From JAKALQ01 sp963978265 (GTDB taxonomy: Bacteria; Actinomycetota; Actinomycetes; S36-B12; UBA5976): a stretch of DNA of 8,857 bases. The translations under genes were made by a program, and so were the position numbers. Of this stretch, positions 1 through 6,234 are shown piece after piece. The stretch lies in contig CAXBQV010000075.1 of assembly GCA_963978265.1 (NCBI GenBank), positions 1 through 8,857 of the forward strand, in the 5' to 3' direction. Each line of letters starts with the position of its first letter. Positions within the stretch are counted from its first letter, which is position 1. The notes under the pieces are model-generated. The model had not been told where the DNA came from and ran no database searches. It saw nothing but the letters and a program-made list of their open reading frames with translations.

Positions 1-325
1 AAGCGGTTGGCGCGGACTCGACATCGGACCCGCGTCGCAGCGAGCATTCGCCTCGTCGGTTGCCGCTGCGAAGACAGTTGTCTGGAACGGCCCGATGGGT
101 GTGTTCGAGATGGCGCCCTTCGCGGCGGGAACCCTTGCGGTTGCGAAAGCGATGACGGAGAACGCGTCGGCTATGACCGTTGTTGGCGGCGGCGACTCCG
201 CTGCCGCCGTCCGTACGCTCGGACTCGATGAGTCGAAGTTCACCCATATCTCCACCGGTGGTGGCGCATCGCTCGAATTCCTCGAAGGCAAGACGCTGCC
301 CGGTATCGCGGTCTTGGAGGACTGA
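1..325 (+). CDS. pgk: Phosphoglycerate kinase, C-terminal part (5' end outside window)
   Basis: This is the last 107 codons of phosphoglycerate kinase, read from base 2 to the TGA at 323-325. The enzyme transfers phosphate from 1,3-bisphosphoglycerate to ADP in the cytoplasm during lower glycolysis. Recognisable C-terminal-domain blocks, in order, are GLDIGP near the left edge, the WNGPMGVFE segment, the nucleotide-binding loop GGGDS, and the HISTGGGASLE block close to the end. The family is usually about 390-400 residues, so roughly the first 290 are off the left edge; nothing in the visible part suggests damage. The gene ends 3 bp before tpiA, and the last codons carry the ribosome-binding site of tpiA, so the two are almost certainly co-transcribed. 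The assignment rests on family motifs and on the neighbouring glycolytic gene and is very secure. Confidence 0.97.
   Translation, partial: SGWRGLDIGPASQRAFASSVAAAKTVVWNGPMGVFEMAPFAAGTLAVAKAMTENASAMTVVGGGDSAAAVRTLGLDESKFTHISTGGGASLEFLEGKTLPGIAVLED
316..321 (+). promoter_or_regulatory. Ribosome-binding site of tpiA (GGAGGA)
   Basis: GGAGGA lies inside the last codons of pgk and ends 7 nt before the GTG at 329. This near-perfect Shine-Dalgarno sequence decides the start of tpiA in favour of GTG 329 over the in-frame ATG at 350, which would be 28 nt away. Confidence 0.8.
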
Positions 326-328
326 CGC

Positions 329-1117
329 GTGACAACCCGTACGCCGTTGATGGCCGGTAACTGGAAGATGAACCTGAACCATCTGGAAGCCATCGCGCTC
401 GTCCAGAAGCTCGCGTTCTCCCTGAACGACGACGACTACACGCACGTGGACGTCGCGGTCATGGTGCCATATACCGACATCCGTTCGGTGCAGACGCTCA
501 TCGATGGTGACAAGCTGCGCATCCGCTACGGAGCGCAGGACGTCTCGGAGCACGAAGCCGGTGCATACACAGGCGAGATCAGTGGCGCGATGCTCGCGAA
601 GTTGGGCGTGCACTTCGTTGTCGTCGGCCACAGTGAGCGCAGGCAGTACCACGCGGAAACCGATGCAATCGTGAATGCGAAGGCGAAGGCAGCGATCAAG
701 CACGGCATCACACCGATCGTGTGCGTCGGTGAGGGACTCGACATCCGCAAAGCCGGGGAACATGTGCCCTACACGCTTGCGCAGGTCGACGGATCGCTTG
801 CGGGCATCTCGCCGGAGCAGGTCGCGAAGCTGGTCGTTGCCTATGAGCCGGTCTGGGCCATCGGCACCGGTGAGGTAGCAACTCCCGAGGACGCCCAGGA
901 GGTGTGCGCCGCCATCCGTGCCCGGATCGCCGATACCCATGGCGAAACCGCAGCAGCAGAGGTACGTGTGCTGTACGGCGGTTCGGTGAAGGCGAGCAAC
1001 GTCGCATCGATCATGGCGAAAACCGACGTGGACGGGGCCCTCGTCGGGGGCGCAAGCCTCGATGCCGACGAGTTCGTGGCCATCGCGCGTTTCCGGCTGC
1101 ACCCGGTAGAAGCCTGA
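329..1117 (+). CDS. tpiA: Triosephosphate isomerase
   Basis: A 262-residue protein of usual family length that interconverts dihydroxyacetone phosphate and glyceraldehyde 3-phosphate in the cytoplasm. All catalytic landmarks are visible: N11 and K13 in the GNWKMN block, the electrophile H101 in VVVGHSERR, the catalytic base E173 in AYEPVWAIGTG (which also contains the mobile loop 6), and the phosphate-binding LYGGSV block at about 215-220. The start is GTG 329, chosen for its GGAGGA site 7 nt upstream; ATG 350 would remove seven poorly conserved residues and cannot be wholly excluded. The gene follows pgk by 3 bp and precedes secG by 18 bp, so it belongs to one glycolysis/secretion unit. No anomaly is seen. 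Confidence 0.98.
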   Translation: MTTRTPLMAGNWKMNLNHLEAIALVQKLAFSLNDDDYTHVDVAVMVPYTDIRSVQTLIDGDKLRIRYGAQDVSEHEAGAYTGEISGAMLAKLGVHFVVVGHSERRQYHAETDAIVNAKAKAAIKHGITPIVCVGEGLDIRKAGEHVPYTLAQVDGSLAGISPEQVAKLVVAYEPVWAIGTGEVATPEDAQEVCAAIRARIADTHGETAAAEVRVLYGGSVKASNVASIMAKTDVDGALVGGASLDADEFVAIARFRLHPVEA

Positions 1118-1122
1118 CACGC

Positions 1123-1128
1123 TATCCT
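1123..1128 (+). promoter_or_regulatory. Possible -10 box (TATCCT) for a leaderless secG transcript
   Basis: TATCCT sits in the 18-bp gap after tpiA and ends 7 nt before the secG ATG. There is no Shine-Dalgarno sequence in the gap. A TANNNT hexamer at this distance is the usual sign of a leaderless promoter in actinomycetes. No convincing -35 element is visible, so this is suggestive only. Confidence 0.4.
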
Positions 1129-1135
1129 TCCGCCC

Positions 1136-1372
1136 ATGCAACTTGCTTTCGAACTGCTCCTCATCCTGACGAGCGTCCTCCTGGTGGTCCTGGTGCTCCT
1201 GCATAAGGGCAAAGGCGGCGGCCTCTCCGACCTCTTCGGTGGAGGTGTGTCGTCCACGCTCGGTGGGTCGAGTGTTGCCGAGCGGAATCTCAACCGGATG
1301 ACATTGGCGGTCACCCTTGTGTGGGTCGCCTGCATCTTCGCGCTCGGACTGCTGTTGGCGGCGAGTCGCTGA
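1136..1372 (+). CDS. secG: Preprotein translocase subunit SecG
   Basis: A 78-residue membrane protein with the SecG layout: a first hydrophobic segment at about residues 3-22, a cytoplasmic glycine-rich loop containing HKGKGGGLSDLFGGG (about 23-37), and a second hydrophobic segment at about 55-75. SecG is the small accessory subunit of the SecYEG channel and assists SecA-driven export. Length and loop are typical of the family. The ATG at 1136 is the only plausible start; it lacks a Shine-Dalgarno sequence but has a TATCCT box 7 nt upstream. The stop codon overlaps the start of rbpA (TGA 1370-1372 / ATG 1372), implying translational coupling. The position after pgk-tpiA is a common actinobacterial order and supports the call. 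Confidence 0.95.
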   Translation: MQLAFELLLILTSVLLVVLVLLHKGKGGGLSDLFGGGVSSTLGGSSVAERNLNRMTLAVTLVWVACIFALGLLLAASR

Positions 1373-1698
1373 TGGCGGGTGGAAGCGCAATCCGCGGAAG
1401 TCGCGTTGGAGCCGGTCCGCTCGGGGAATCCGAGCGCGGTGAAGCGGCGCCTCGCGTCCGCATCAAGTTCTACTGCTCCAACGGGCATACGGTGAATGTC
1501 GCGTTCGCCCTCGATGCCGAATTCCCCGATGTATGGGATTGCCCTCGGTGCGGGTTGCCCGCCAGCCGTGACGCCGAGAACATGTTGTCGGCTCCGAAGA
1601 ACGAGCCGTACAAGACACACCTTGCCTACGTGAAGGAACGTCGCAGTGATGACGACGGTCTGCAGATCCTGGCCGAGGCGTTGAAGGACATGCGCTGA
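1372..1698 (+). CDS. rbpA: RNA polymerase-binding protein RbpA
   Basis: A 108-residue homologue of RbpA, the actinobacterial protein that binds RNA polymerase and the principal sigma factor and stabilises open complexes. The N-terminal tail contains IRGSRVGAG followed by APR; a small zinc-ribbon-like core follows with C35, H39, C57 and C60, a spacing that matches the zinc ligands I recall for Streptomyces RbpA (C34, H38, C56, C59). The C-terminal part, KTHLAYVKERRS and a helix ending near residue 108, fits the sigma-interaction domain. The ATG at 1372 overlaps the secG stop codon; a longer frame from 1321 would extend into secG and add residues absent from the family, so it is rejected. The upstream bases give only a weak ribosome site, consistent with coupling to secG. 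A strong hairpin follows 22 bp after the stop. Confidence 0.93.
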   Translation: MAGGSAIRGSRVGAGPLGESERGEAAPRVRIKFYCSNGHTVNVAFALDAEFPDVWDCPRCGLPASRDAENMLSAPKNEPYKTHLAYVKERRSDDDGLQILAEALKDMR

Positions 1699-1720
1699 TT
1701 CGGCGACGCTGATCAAGTGA

Positions 1721-1746
1721 AACGGACCCCTCGTGAGGGGTCCGTT
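1721..1746. terminator. Bidirectional hairpin terminator between rbpA and tkt
   Basis: A perfect inverted repeat has arms 1721-1731 (AACGGACCCCT) and 1736-1746 (AGGGGTCCGTT) with the 4-nt loop CGTG, giving an 11-bp GC-rich stem. It lies between the converging ends of rbpA (stop at 1698) and tkt (stop codon 1753-1751). The plus-strand tail TTCTAT has only a short, broken T run and the minus-strand tail has none, so termination may not follow the classic U-tract form; the symmetrical position suggests it serves both operons. Confidence 0.85.
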
Positions 1747-1750
1747 CTAT

Positions 1751-3712
1751 CTAGCGGTTCGCACGTACTGCAGACACGACGGCGTCGGCGGTGATGCCGA
1801 ATTCCGAGTACAACAGGTCGGGTGCCCCTGAGGCGCCGAAGCGATCGAGTCCGATCACGGATTTCGCATACTTGAACCACCCGACGGTGCTGCCGGCCTC
1901 GATGGCGACCACATTCGTGATCTTCGAGGGCAGGACCGATTCACGGTACTCGGCCGGCTGCTGATCGAACCATTCGAGGCAGGGTGCCGACACCACGCGG
2001 GTTGCGACGCCGGCATTGTTGAGCGCAACCGCAGCCTTCAGCGCAATTCCGACTTCCGAACCGGTTGCAATGATGATCGCTTCTGCATCGGGTGCGTCCT
2101 GCAGGACGTACGCACCGCGCACGAGCTGCTCTGCAACGTCGGGGGTCGTGACCGTCTCCAACGCCTGGCGCGACAGGATGAGACCCGCCGGCTTGCCCTC
2201 GCGGAGGATCGCTCTCCACGCCGCGACCGTTTCGTTCGCGTCGGCGGGGCGGACAACGGCGAAGTCGGGGATTGCGCGCAGAGACCACAGGTGCTCGACG
2301 GGCTGGTGCGTCGGTCCGTCCTCGCCGAGGCCGATGCTGTCATGCGTCCACACGTAGGTGACCGGCGTCTGCATCAGCGCTGACAGGCGGACGGCACCCT
2401 TCATGTAGTCGGAGAACACGAGGAATGTGCCACCGTACGGACGGAGCCCGAAGAGGGCGATGCCATTCATCATCGCGCCCATCGCGTGTTCGCGGATGCC
2501 GTAATGGATGTTTCGACCTTCGTAGGTCGCCGGGAGCAGCTTCGATTCGTGCTCCAAGTACGTGAGATTCGATTCACCAAGATCCGCGGAGCCGCCGATC
2601 AGCGAGGGGAGTCCGGCTGCGACAGCGTTCAGTACTTTGCTGCTCGCCTGGCGGGTTGCCGTCTTGCTGCCGAGTTCGAAAATCGGCCATGCAACGTCGT
2701 CGACCGGCGTCGTGAAGAGTTGATCGAAACGTTGCGCCGCGTCAGGGTTCTCCCGTCGCCAGGCGTCGAAGTCCGCATTCCATTGCTCAGCGTCGGCAGC
2801 GCCGCGGTCTTTGACCTTGCGTGCATGTGCGAGCGCATCGGGCGGCATTTGGAAGTCGAGATTCGGATCGAGTCCCAGCAGTTCTTTCGTTGCGGCAACC
2901 TCGTCCTTGCCGAGCGCGGATCCATGTGCTTTCGCTGTGTTCCGTGCATTTGGTGCCGGCCACGCCATCGTCGATTGCATGCGGATAAGCGTCGGAGCCT
3001 CTCGATCCTGCTTCGCCGAGGCCATTGCCGCGTCGAGGGCTGCAATATCGATGTCCCCATCGGTCTGCTTCGGAACCTCGATAACATGCCAGCCGTACGC
3101 CCGGTAACGAGCTGACACGTCTTCAGTGAATGCGAGATGGGTGTCGCCGTCGATGGAGATGCGGTTGTCGTCATAGATCATGACGAGATTGCCGAGTTGC
3201 AAATGGCCGGCAAGCGAGGATGCTTCGGCTGCGACACCTTCCTGCATGCAGCCGTCTCCGGCAAAGACCCAGATGGTTGGGTCGAACGGCGCACCCGACA
3301 CCGCCTGTACGTGCTTCGCGGCAACCGCCATACCGACGCCCATTCCGACGCCCTGGCCGAGCGGACCGGTGGTGGTTTCCACGCCGGCGGTATGGCCGAA
3401 TTCCGGGTGTGCGGGGGTCAGGCTGCCGAGTGTGCGGAACTTCCGCAGATCGTCGATTTCGAGACCGTACCCGCTCAGGTACAGCTGCGTGTACAACGTG
3501 AGGCTGCTGTGTCCGATGGAAAGGACGAACCGGTCGCGACCGATCCAGTTCGGATCCGCCGGATTGTGGCGAAGGTGCCGCTGGAACAGCAGATAGGCGG
3601 CGGGAGCCAATGCCATGGCCGTTCCGGGATGGCCATGACCCGCTGTCTGCACGGCATCGGCGGCGAGTGCGCGAGCGCAGGCCACAACCTTCTGATCGAG
3701 GGCGGAGAACAT
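1751..3712 (-). CDS. tkt: Transketolase
   Basis: A 653-residue thiamine-diphosphate enzyme that moves two-carbon ketol units between sugar phosphates in the non-oxidative pentose phosphate pathway, in the cytoplasm. Visible blocks in order: GHGHPGTAMALAP at about 25-37, the substrate and cofactor region TTGPLGQG (114-121), the cofactor/metal motif GDG at 152-154 followed by CMQEG and DDNRISIDG (181-189), then in the pyrimidine domain IREHAMGAM with the conserved glutamate and the GLGEDGPTHQPVEH block, and finally a C-terminal domain with IIIATGSEVG. Length is normal. The ATG at 3712-3710 has AAAGGA 5 nt upstream. Mycobacteria, as I recall, keep tal, zwf, opcA and pgl beside tkt; here the rbpA terminator follows tkt directly, so the partner genes must lie elsewhere or be missing. 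It is divergent from ctaB. Confidence 0.97.
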   Translation of the reverse strand: MFSALDQKVVACARALAADAVQTAGHGHPGTAMALAPAAYLLFQRHLRHNPADPNWIGRDRFVLSIGHSSLTLYTQLYLSGYGLEIDDLRKFRTLGSLTPAHPEFGHTAGVETTTGPLGQGVGMGVGMAVAAKHVQAVSGAPFDPTIWVFAGDGCMQEGVAAEASSLAGHLQLGNLVMIYDDNRISIDGDTHLAFTEDVSARYRAYGWHVIEVPKQTDGDIDIAALDAAMASAKQDREAPTLIRMQSTMAWPAPNARNTAKAHGSALGKDEVAATKELLGLDPNLDFQMPPDALAHARKVKDRGAADAEQWNADFDAWRRENPDAAQRFDQLFTTPVDDVAWPIFELGSKTATRQASSKVLNAVAAGLPSLIGGSADLGESNLTYLEHESKLLPATYEGRNIHYGIREHAMGAMMNGIALFGLRPYGGTFLVFSDYMKGAVRLSALMQTPVTYVWTHDSIGLGEDGPTHQPVEHLWSLRAIPDFAVVRPADANETVAAWRAILREGKPAGLILSRQALETVTTPDVAEQLVRGAYVLQDAPDAEAIIIATGSEVGIALKAAVALNNAGVATRVVSAPCLEWFDQQPAEYRESVLPSKITNVVAIEAGSTVGWFKYAKSVIGLDRFGASGAPDLLYSEFGITADAVVSAVRANR

Positions 3713-3717
3713 GGGCT

Positions 3718-3723
3718 TCCTTT
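3718..3723 (-). promoter_or_regulatory. Ribosome-binding site of tkt (AAAGGA)
   Basis: On the minus strand AAAGGA ends 5 nt before the ATG of tkt, supporting that start and showing that tkt, unlike ctaB across the gap, has a leadered mRNA. Confidence 0.7.
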
Positions 3724-3733
3724 CGACGGCAAA

Positions 3734-3739
3734 ACCCTA
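3734..3739 (-). promoter_or_regulatory. Possible -10 box of tkt (TAGGGT)
   Basis: TAGGGT on the minus strand lies 21 nt before the tkt start codon, leaving room for a short leader with the AAAGGA site. It mirrors TAGGCT of ctaB on the other strand. I could not find a good -35 match for it. Confidence 0.35.
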
Positions 3740-3764
3740 CCGAGAGACGTTGTGCCGGAACGGG

Positions 3765-3770
3765 TAGGCT
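3765..3770 (+). promoter_or_regulatory. Possible -10 box of ctaB (TAGGCT)
   Basis: TAGGCT ends 9 nt before the ctaB ATG and there is no Shine-Dalgarno sequence in between, which fits a leaderless or nearly leaderless transcript. No clear -35 element is seen at the expected distance, so the call rests on the hexamer and its position only. Confidence 0.4.
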
Positions 3771-3779
3771 CGCGACATC

Positions 3780-4688
3780 ATGGCAACGAGCGGCAACCTC
3801 ATCGCGGATGTTCCTGCACGGCCTCGTGTCCTCGCGTTCGTTGCACTCACCAAACCCCGTGTTATCGAACTGCTCCTCGTCACGACGGTGCCGACAATGT
3901 TTCTGGCGGCCGACGGTTTCCCCGATTGGCGCACGCTCGTCGCAACACTCGTCGGTGGCGCACTGGCCGCCGGCGGTGCGAATGCCCTCAACTGCTGGAT
4001 CGATGCCGATATCGACGCCGTGATGACGCGAACCGCACATCGTCCGACGGTGACCGGCGAAATCAGCCGACGGGCAACCTTCCGTTTCGGTCTGCTGCTG
4101 AGCGTGGTGTCGATCCTGGTTCTCGCCGTCTTCACCAATGCCCTTGCTGCAGCGCTGGCGTTCGGCGCCATCGCGTTCTACGTCCTGGTGTACACCGTGC
4201 TCTTGAAGCGACGGACTGCCCAGAACATCGTTTGGGGTGGAGCTGCCGGATGTTTCCCGGTGCTCATCGGATGGTCTGCCGTCACCGGCTCCCTCGAGAT
4301 CGCGCCGTTCGTCCTCTTCATGATCGTGTTCCTCTGGACGCCACCGCACTACTGGCCATTGTCGATGAAGTACGAAGCGGATTACGAAGCGGCACGGATC
4401 CCCATGTTGCCGGTGGTTGCTCCTGCGGTTGAAGTTGGACGGCAGACGGTGGTCTATTCATGGGCGATGGTTGGCTTCAGTTTGTTGCTCATTCCCGCAG
4501 CTGGTGCGGGTGTGGTCTACGGAAGTGTGGCCACAATCTCGGGTGCCGTGTTCCTGCGAGAGGCGTATGGCTTGCGTCGACGCGCGAAAGCAGCAGTTGA
4601 CCTGCAGCCGATGCGGTTGTTCCACTATTCGATTACATACCTCTCGCTGTTGTTCCTCGCGATCGGTGTCGATCCGTTCCTACGCTGA
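3780..4688 (+). CDS. ctaB: Protoheme IX farnesyltransferase (heme O synthase)
   Basis: A 302-residue integral membrane prenyltransferase of the UbiA superfamily. It attaches a farnesyl group from farnesyl diphosphate to heme B to make heme O, the precursor of heme A. After a short N-terminus, LTKPRVIELLL (about 23-33) opens the first membrane segment; the prenyl-diphosphate/magnesium motif NxxxDxxxD is present as N71, D75 and D79, followed by RTAHRPTVTG; later comes WTPPHYWPLSMKYEADYEAARIP region with the second conserved acidic block at about 196-215. Several further hydrophobic segments continue to the C-terminus. Length is typical. The start at ATG 3780 has no Shine-Dalgarno sequence but a TAGGCT box close upstream. 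Its stop codon overlaps the end of the convergent ctaA gene, which encodes the next enzyme of the same pathway. Confidence 0.96.
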   Translation: MATSGNLIADVPARPRVLAFVALTKPRVIELLLVTTVPTMFLAADGFPDWRTLVATLVGGALAAGGANALNCWIDADIDAVMTRTAHRPTVTGEISRRATFRFGLLLSVVSILVLAVFTNALAAALAFGAIAFYVLVYTVLLKRRTAQNIVWGGAAGCFPVLIGWSAVTGSLEIAPFVLFMIVFLWTPPHYWPLSMKYEADYEAARIPMLPVVAPAVEVGRQTVVYSWAMVGFSLLLIPAAGAGVVYGSVATISGAVFLREAYGLRRRAKAAVDLQPMRLFHYSITYLSLLFLAIGVDPFLR

Positions 4689-5549
4689 AGCCGCCGCCCG
4701 AGCGGCGCTGCGAACATGCAGGGCAGCAACCCAGAACCACGCGGCCAATGCCGCATGCACAGCCACGAGGTACCACGGGAGTCCCGTCCAGTACTGCGCA
4801 TAACCGACTGCGCCCTGGACGAACACGATCTCGAGCACGCGTCGAGTCCGGCGCTCGAGTATCGGGTTTCGCAGAGACCATCGCGCATACGCCCAGAGGC
4901 TCAGCACCAATCCGCCGGTGAGCCACACGGCATCGGCATGGATCCAGGACATGAGTTGGGGATCGAAGCCGAGCCGTGCCGGCCTCTCGGCATCGCCCGA
5001 GTGCGGTCCCGACCCCGTGACGATCGTGCCGAGCACGATGACGAGCGTTGCCAATGCGACGAGCAATCGACTGCCGACGTCGAGCAGCATCTGCTCGCGG
5101 ACGCGAATCTCGGGCGTACCTGAAATGCGAACCCACAAAGCATGTGCACCGGCCACGATGGCAATCGACACGAGGAAGTGCGCCATCACCGTGAAGGGGT
5201 TCAATCCGGTCAGTACCGTTACACCGCCGAGCAGCGCTTGGGCGAAGGTGCCGACGAACGGGACCGCCGCCAGCATTCTCGAAGCACGATCGTTCGGTCG
5301 TTGGCGGAGTACGGCAACGAACGTTGCGATGGCAACAGCAGTGAGGGCGAACGTCAGCGTCCGATTACCGAACTCGACGTACTTGTGCCAGCTTTGGGCT
5401 TGTTGCACGGTCGGCGTATACGAACCGGGCACGCACTGCGGCCACGTTGGGCAACCCAGGCCCGAACCGGTGACGCGAACGGTGACGCCCGTCACGATGA
5501 TGGCAGCCTGTACCAAGAGATTCGCGAACGTCAGACGGCGCAGATTCAT
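4680..5549 (-). CDS. ctaA: Heme A synthase (COX15/CtaA family)
   Basis: A 289-residue polytopic membrane protein that oxidises the heme O methyl group to the formyl group of heme A for aa3-type oxidases. Visible features: a first hydrophobic segment at about 8-24, the loop GSGLGCPTWPQC with the conserved cysteine pair C33 and C39, WHKYVEFGNR (about 54-63), then H124, H204 and H265 in membrane segments. E59 of the ExxH motif is present but N62 stands where Bacillus CtaA has a histidine; I recall the EFGNR form from other actinobacterial homologues. The start is ATG 5549-5547: the family begins at this point, a TACGCT box lies 6 nt upstream, and a longer frame reaching 5771 would overlap the permease gene. 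The gene follows the permease by 16 bp. Confidence 0.93.
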   Translation of the reverse strand: MNLRRLTFANLLVQAAIIVTGVTVRVTGSGLGCPTWPQCVPGSYTPTVQQAQSWHKYVEFGNRTLTFALTAVAIATFVAVLRQRPNDRASRMLAAVPFVGTFAQALLGGVTVLTGLNPFTVMAHFLVSIAIVAGAHALWVRISGTPEIRVREQMLLDVGSRLLVALATLVIVLGTIVTGSGPHSGDAERPARLGFDPQLMSWIHADAVWLTGGLVLSLWAYARWSLRNPILERRTRRVLEIVFVQGAVGYAQYWTGLPWYLVAVHAALAAWFWVAALHVRSAARAAASA

Positions 5550-5555
5550 GGTCGC

Positions 5556-5561
5556 AGCGTA
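5556..5561 (-). promoter_or_regulatory. Possible -10 box (TACGCT) of ctaA
   Basis: On the minus strand TACGCT is followed by six bases and then the ctaA ATG, with no Shine-Dalgarno sequence. This is the typical layout of a leaderless actinobacterial promoter, so ctaA may have its own start of transcription in addition to read-through from the ABC genes. The -35 region is not recognisable. Confidence 0.45.
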
Positions 5562-5565
5562 GAAC

Positions 5566-6234
5566 TCAATCAACCCATCGGAAGGTGTGCATCGTGGTGA
5601 TGCTCGCCACCGCCGTCCACACCGCAAGCGCGGTGAGGGGGACGATAAGTCCTCCGGGGGAGAGGTTCGGTGTGAAGCATGCTCGCACGGCGCCGAGTGG
5701 AGTCCACCTGACGTCATTGAACGCGCCACCGAACATCGCGCTGAGAACGAAGATGAGATTTGCAAGCCCAAGCACGATTTCAGCCCTCAGGAGTCCTGCA
5801 AGCAGGAGGCCGCTGGCCACAAACGCCGGTACGCCAATCAGCGCGACCAGTGCGTGGATTCCGGTGGTGTAGCCGTCGTAGCCACACACGACTGACACCA
5901 CCGTCAGGACGACGCCCTGCCCGACGCAACCGATGAGCACGGCTCCGGTGCGTGCTACGACAAACCCGCGTCTCCCGATGGGACCCGCACCGATCACAAG
6001 CAAAGCGTTCGAGCGCCGATCAAACGCGGTGAGGATCGCCTGACCGGTGAACGCTGTGGCGACATAGGCAACGATGACGACGCCGTCAGCGAGTTGTTGC
6101 ATGGTCAGGTCCATGCGATCGACGAGGTTCGGACCGACCAGCAGCGCTCCAACGGGAAGCGCGAGCATGAGCAGCAGCTGTTCGCCGTTGCGCCACCAAG
6201 TTCGGATGTCGAAGCCAATCTGTCGAAGGATCAT
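5566..6234 (-). CDS. ABC-2 type transporter permease
   Basis: A 222-residue membrane protein with about six hydrophobic segments (roughly 20-35, 51-68, 95-118, 125-148, 152-172 and 197-216). The N-terminal stretch TWWRNGEQLLLMLALP resembles the entry helix of actinobacterial ABC-2 permeases found beside ctaA and suf genes. As half of a transporter it would form the membrane channel for the ATPase encoded just upstream; the substrate cannot be told from sequence. The start is ATG 6234-6232, which overlaps the ATPase stop in the form ATGA, implying translational coupling; a longer open frame from 6672 runs through the ATPase gene and is a shadow. ctaA follows after 16 bp, so a link to heme A or oxidase assembly is possible but unproven. 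Confidence 0.88.
   Translation of the reverse strand: MILRQIGFDIRTWWRNGEQLLLMLALPVGALLVGPNLVDRMDLTMQQLADGVVIVAYVATAFTGQAILTAFDRRSNALLVIGAGPIGRRGFVVARTGAVLIGCVGQGVVLTVVSVVCGYDGYTTGIHALVALIGVPAFVASGLLLAGLLRAEIVLGLANLIFVLSAMFGGAFNDVRWTPLGAVRACFTPNLSPGGLIVPLTALAVWTAVASITTMHTFRWVD

Noticed and set aside
350..1117. Alternative tpiA start at ATG 350
   Set aside because: The strong GGAGGA site is 7 nt from GTG 329 but 28 nt from ATG 350.
841..1716. Open frame of 291 codons on the minus strand opposite tpiA, secG and rbpA
   Set aside because: It is antisense to three clear genes, contains the terminator arm and shows no family motif.
3171..4349. Open frame of 392 codons on the minus strand over the tkt start and ctaB
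   Set aside because: Composition is dominated by Arg, His, Glu and Asp from out-of-frame reading of GC-rich genes; no recognisable domain.
3137..4432. Open frame of 431 codons on the plus strand across tkt and ctaB
   Set aside because: It spans two well-supported genes in other frames, is rich in Arg, Gly and Cys without family motifs, and crosses their intergenic promoter region.
5550..5771. N-terminal extension of ctaA to 5771
   Set aside because: The extra residues lie within the permease gene and have no similarity to CtaA; the family N-terminus begins at MNLRRL, right after a TACGCT box.
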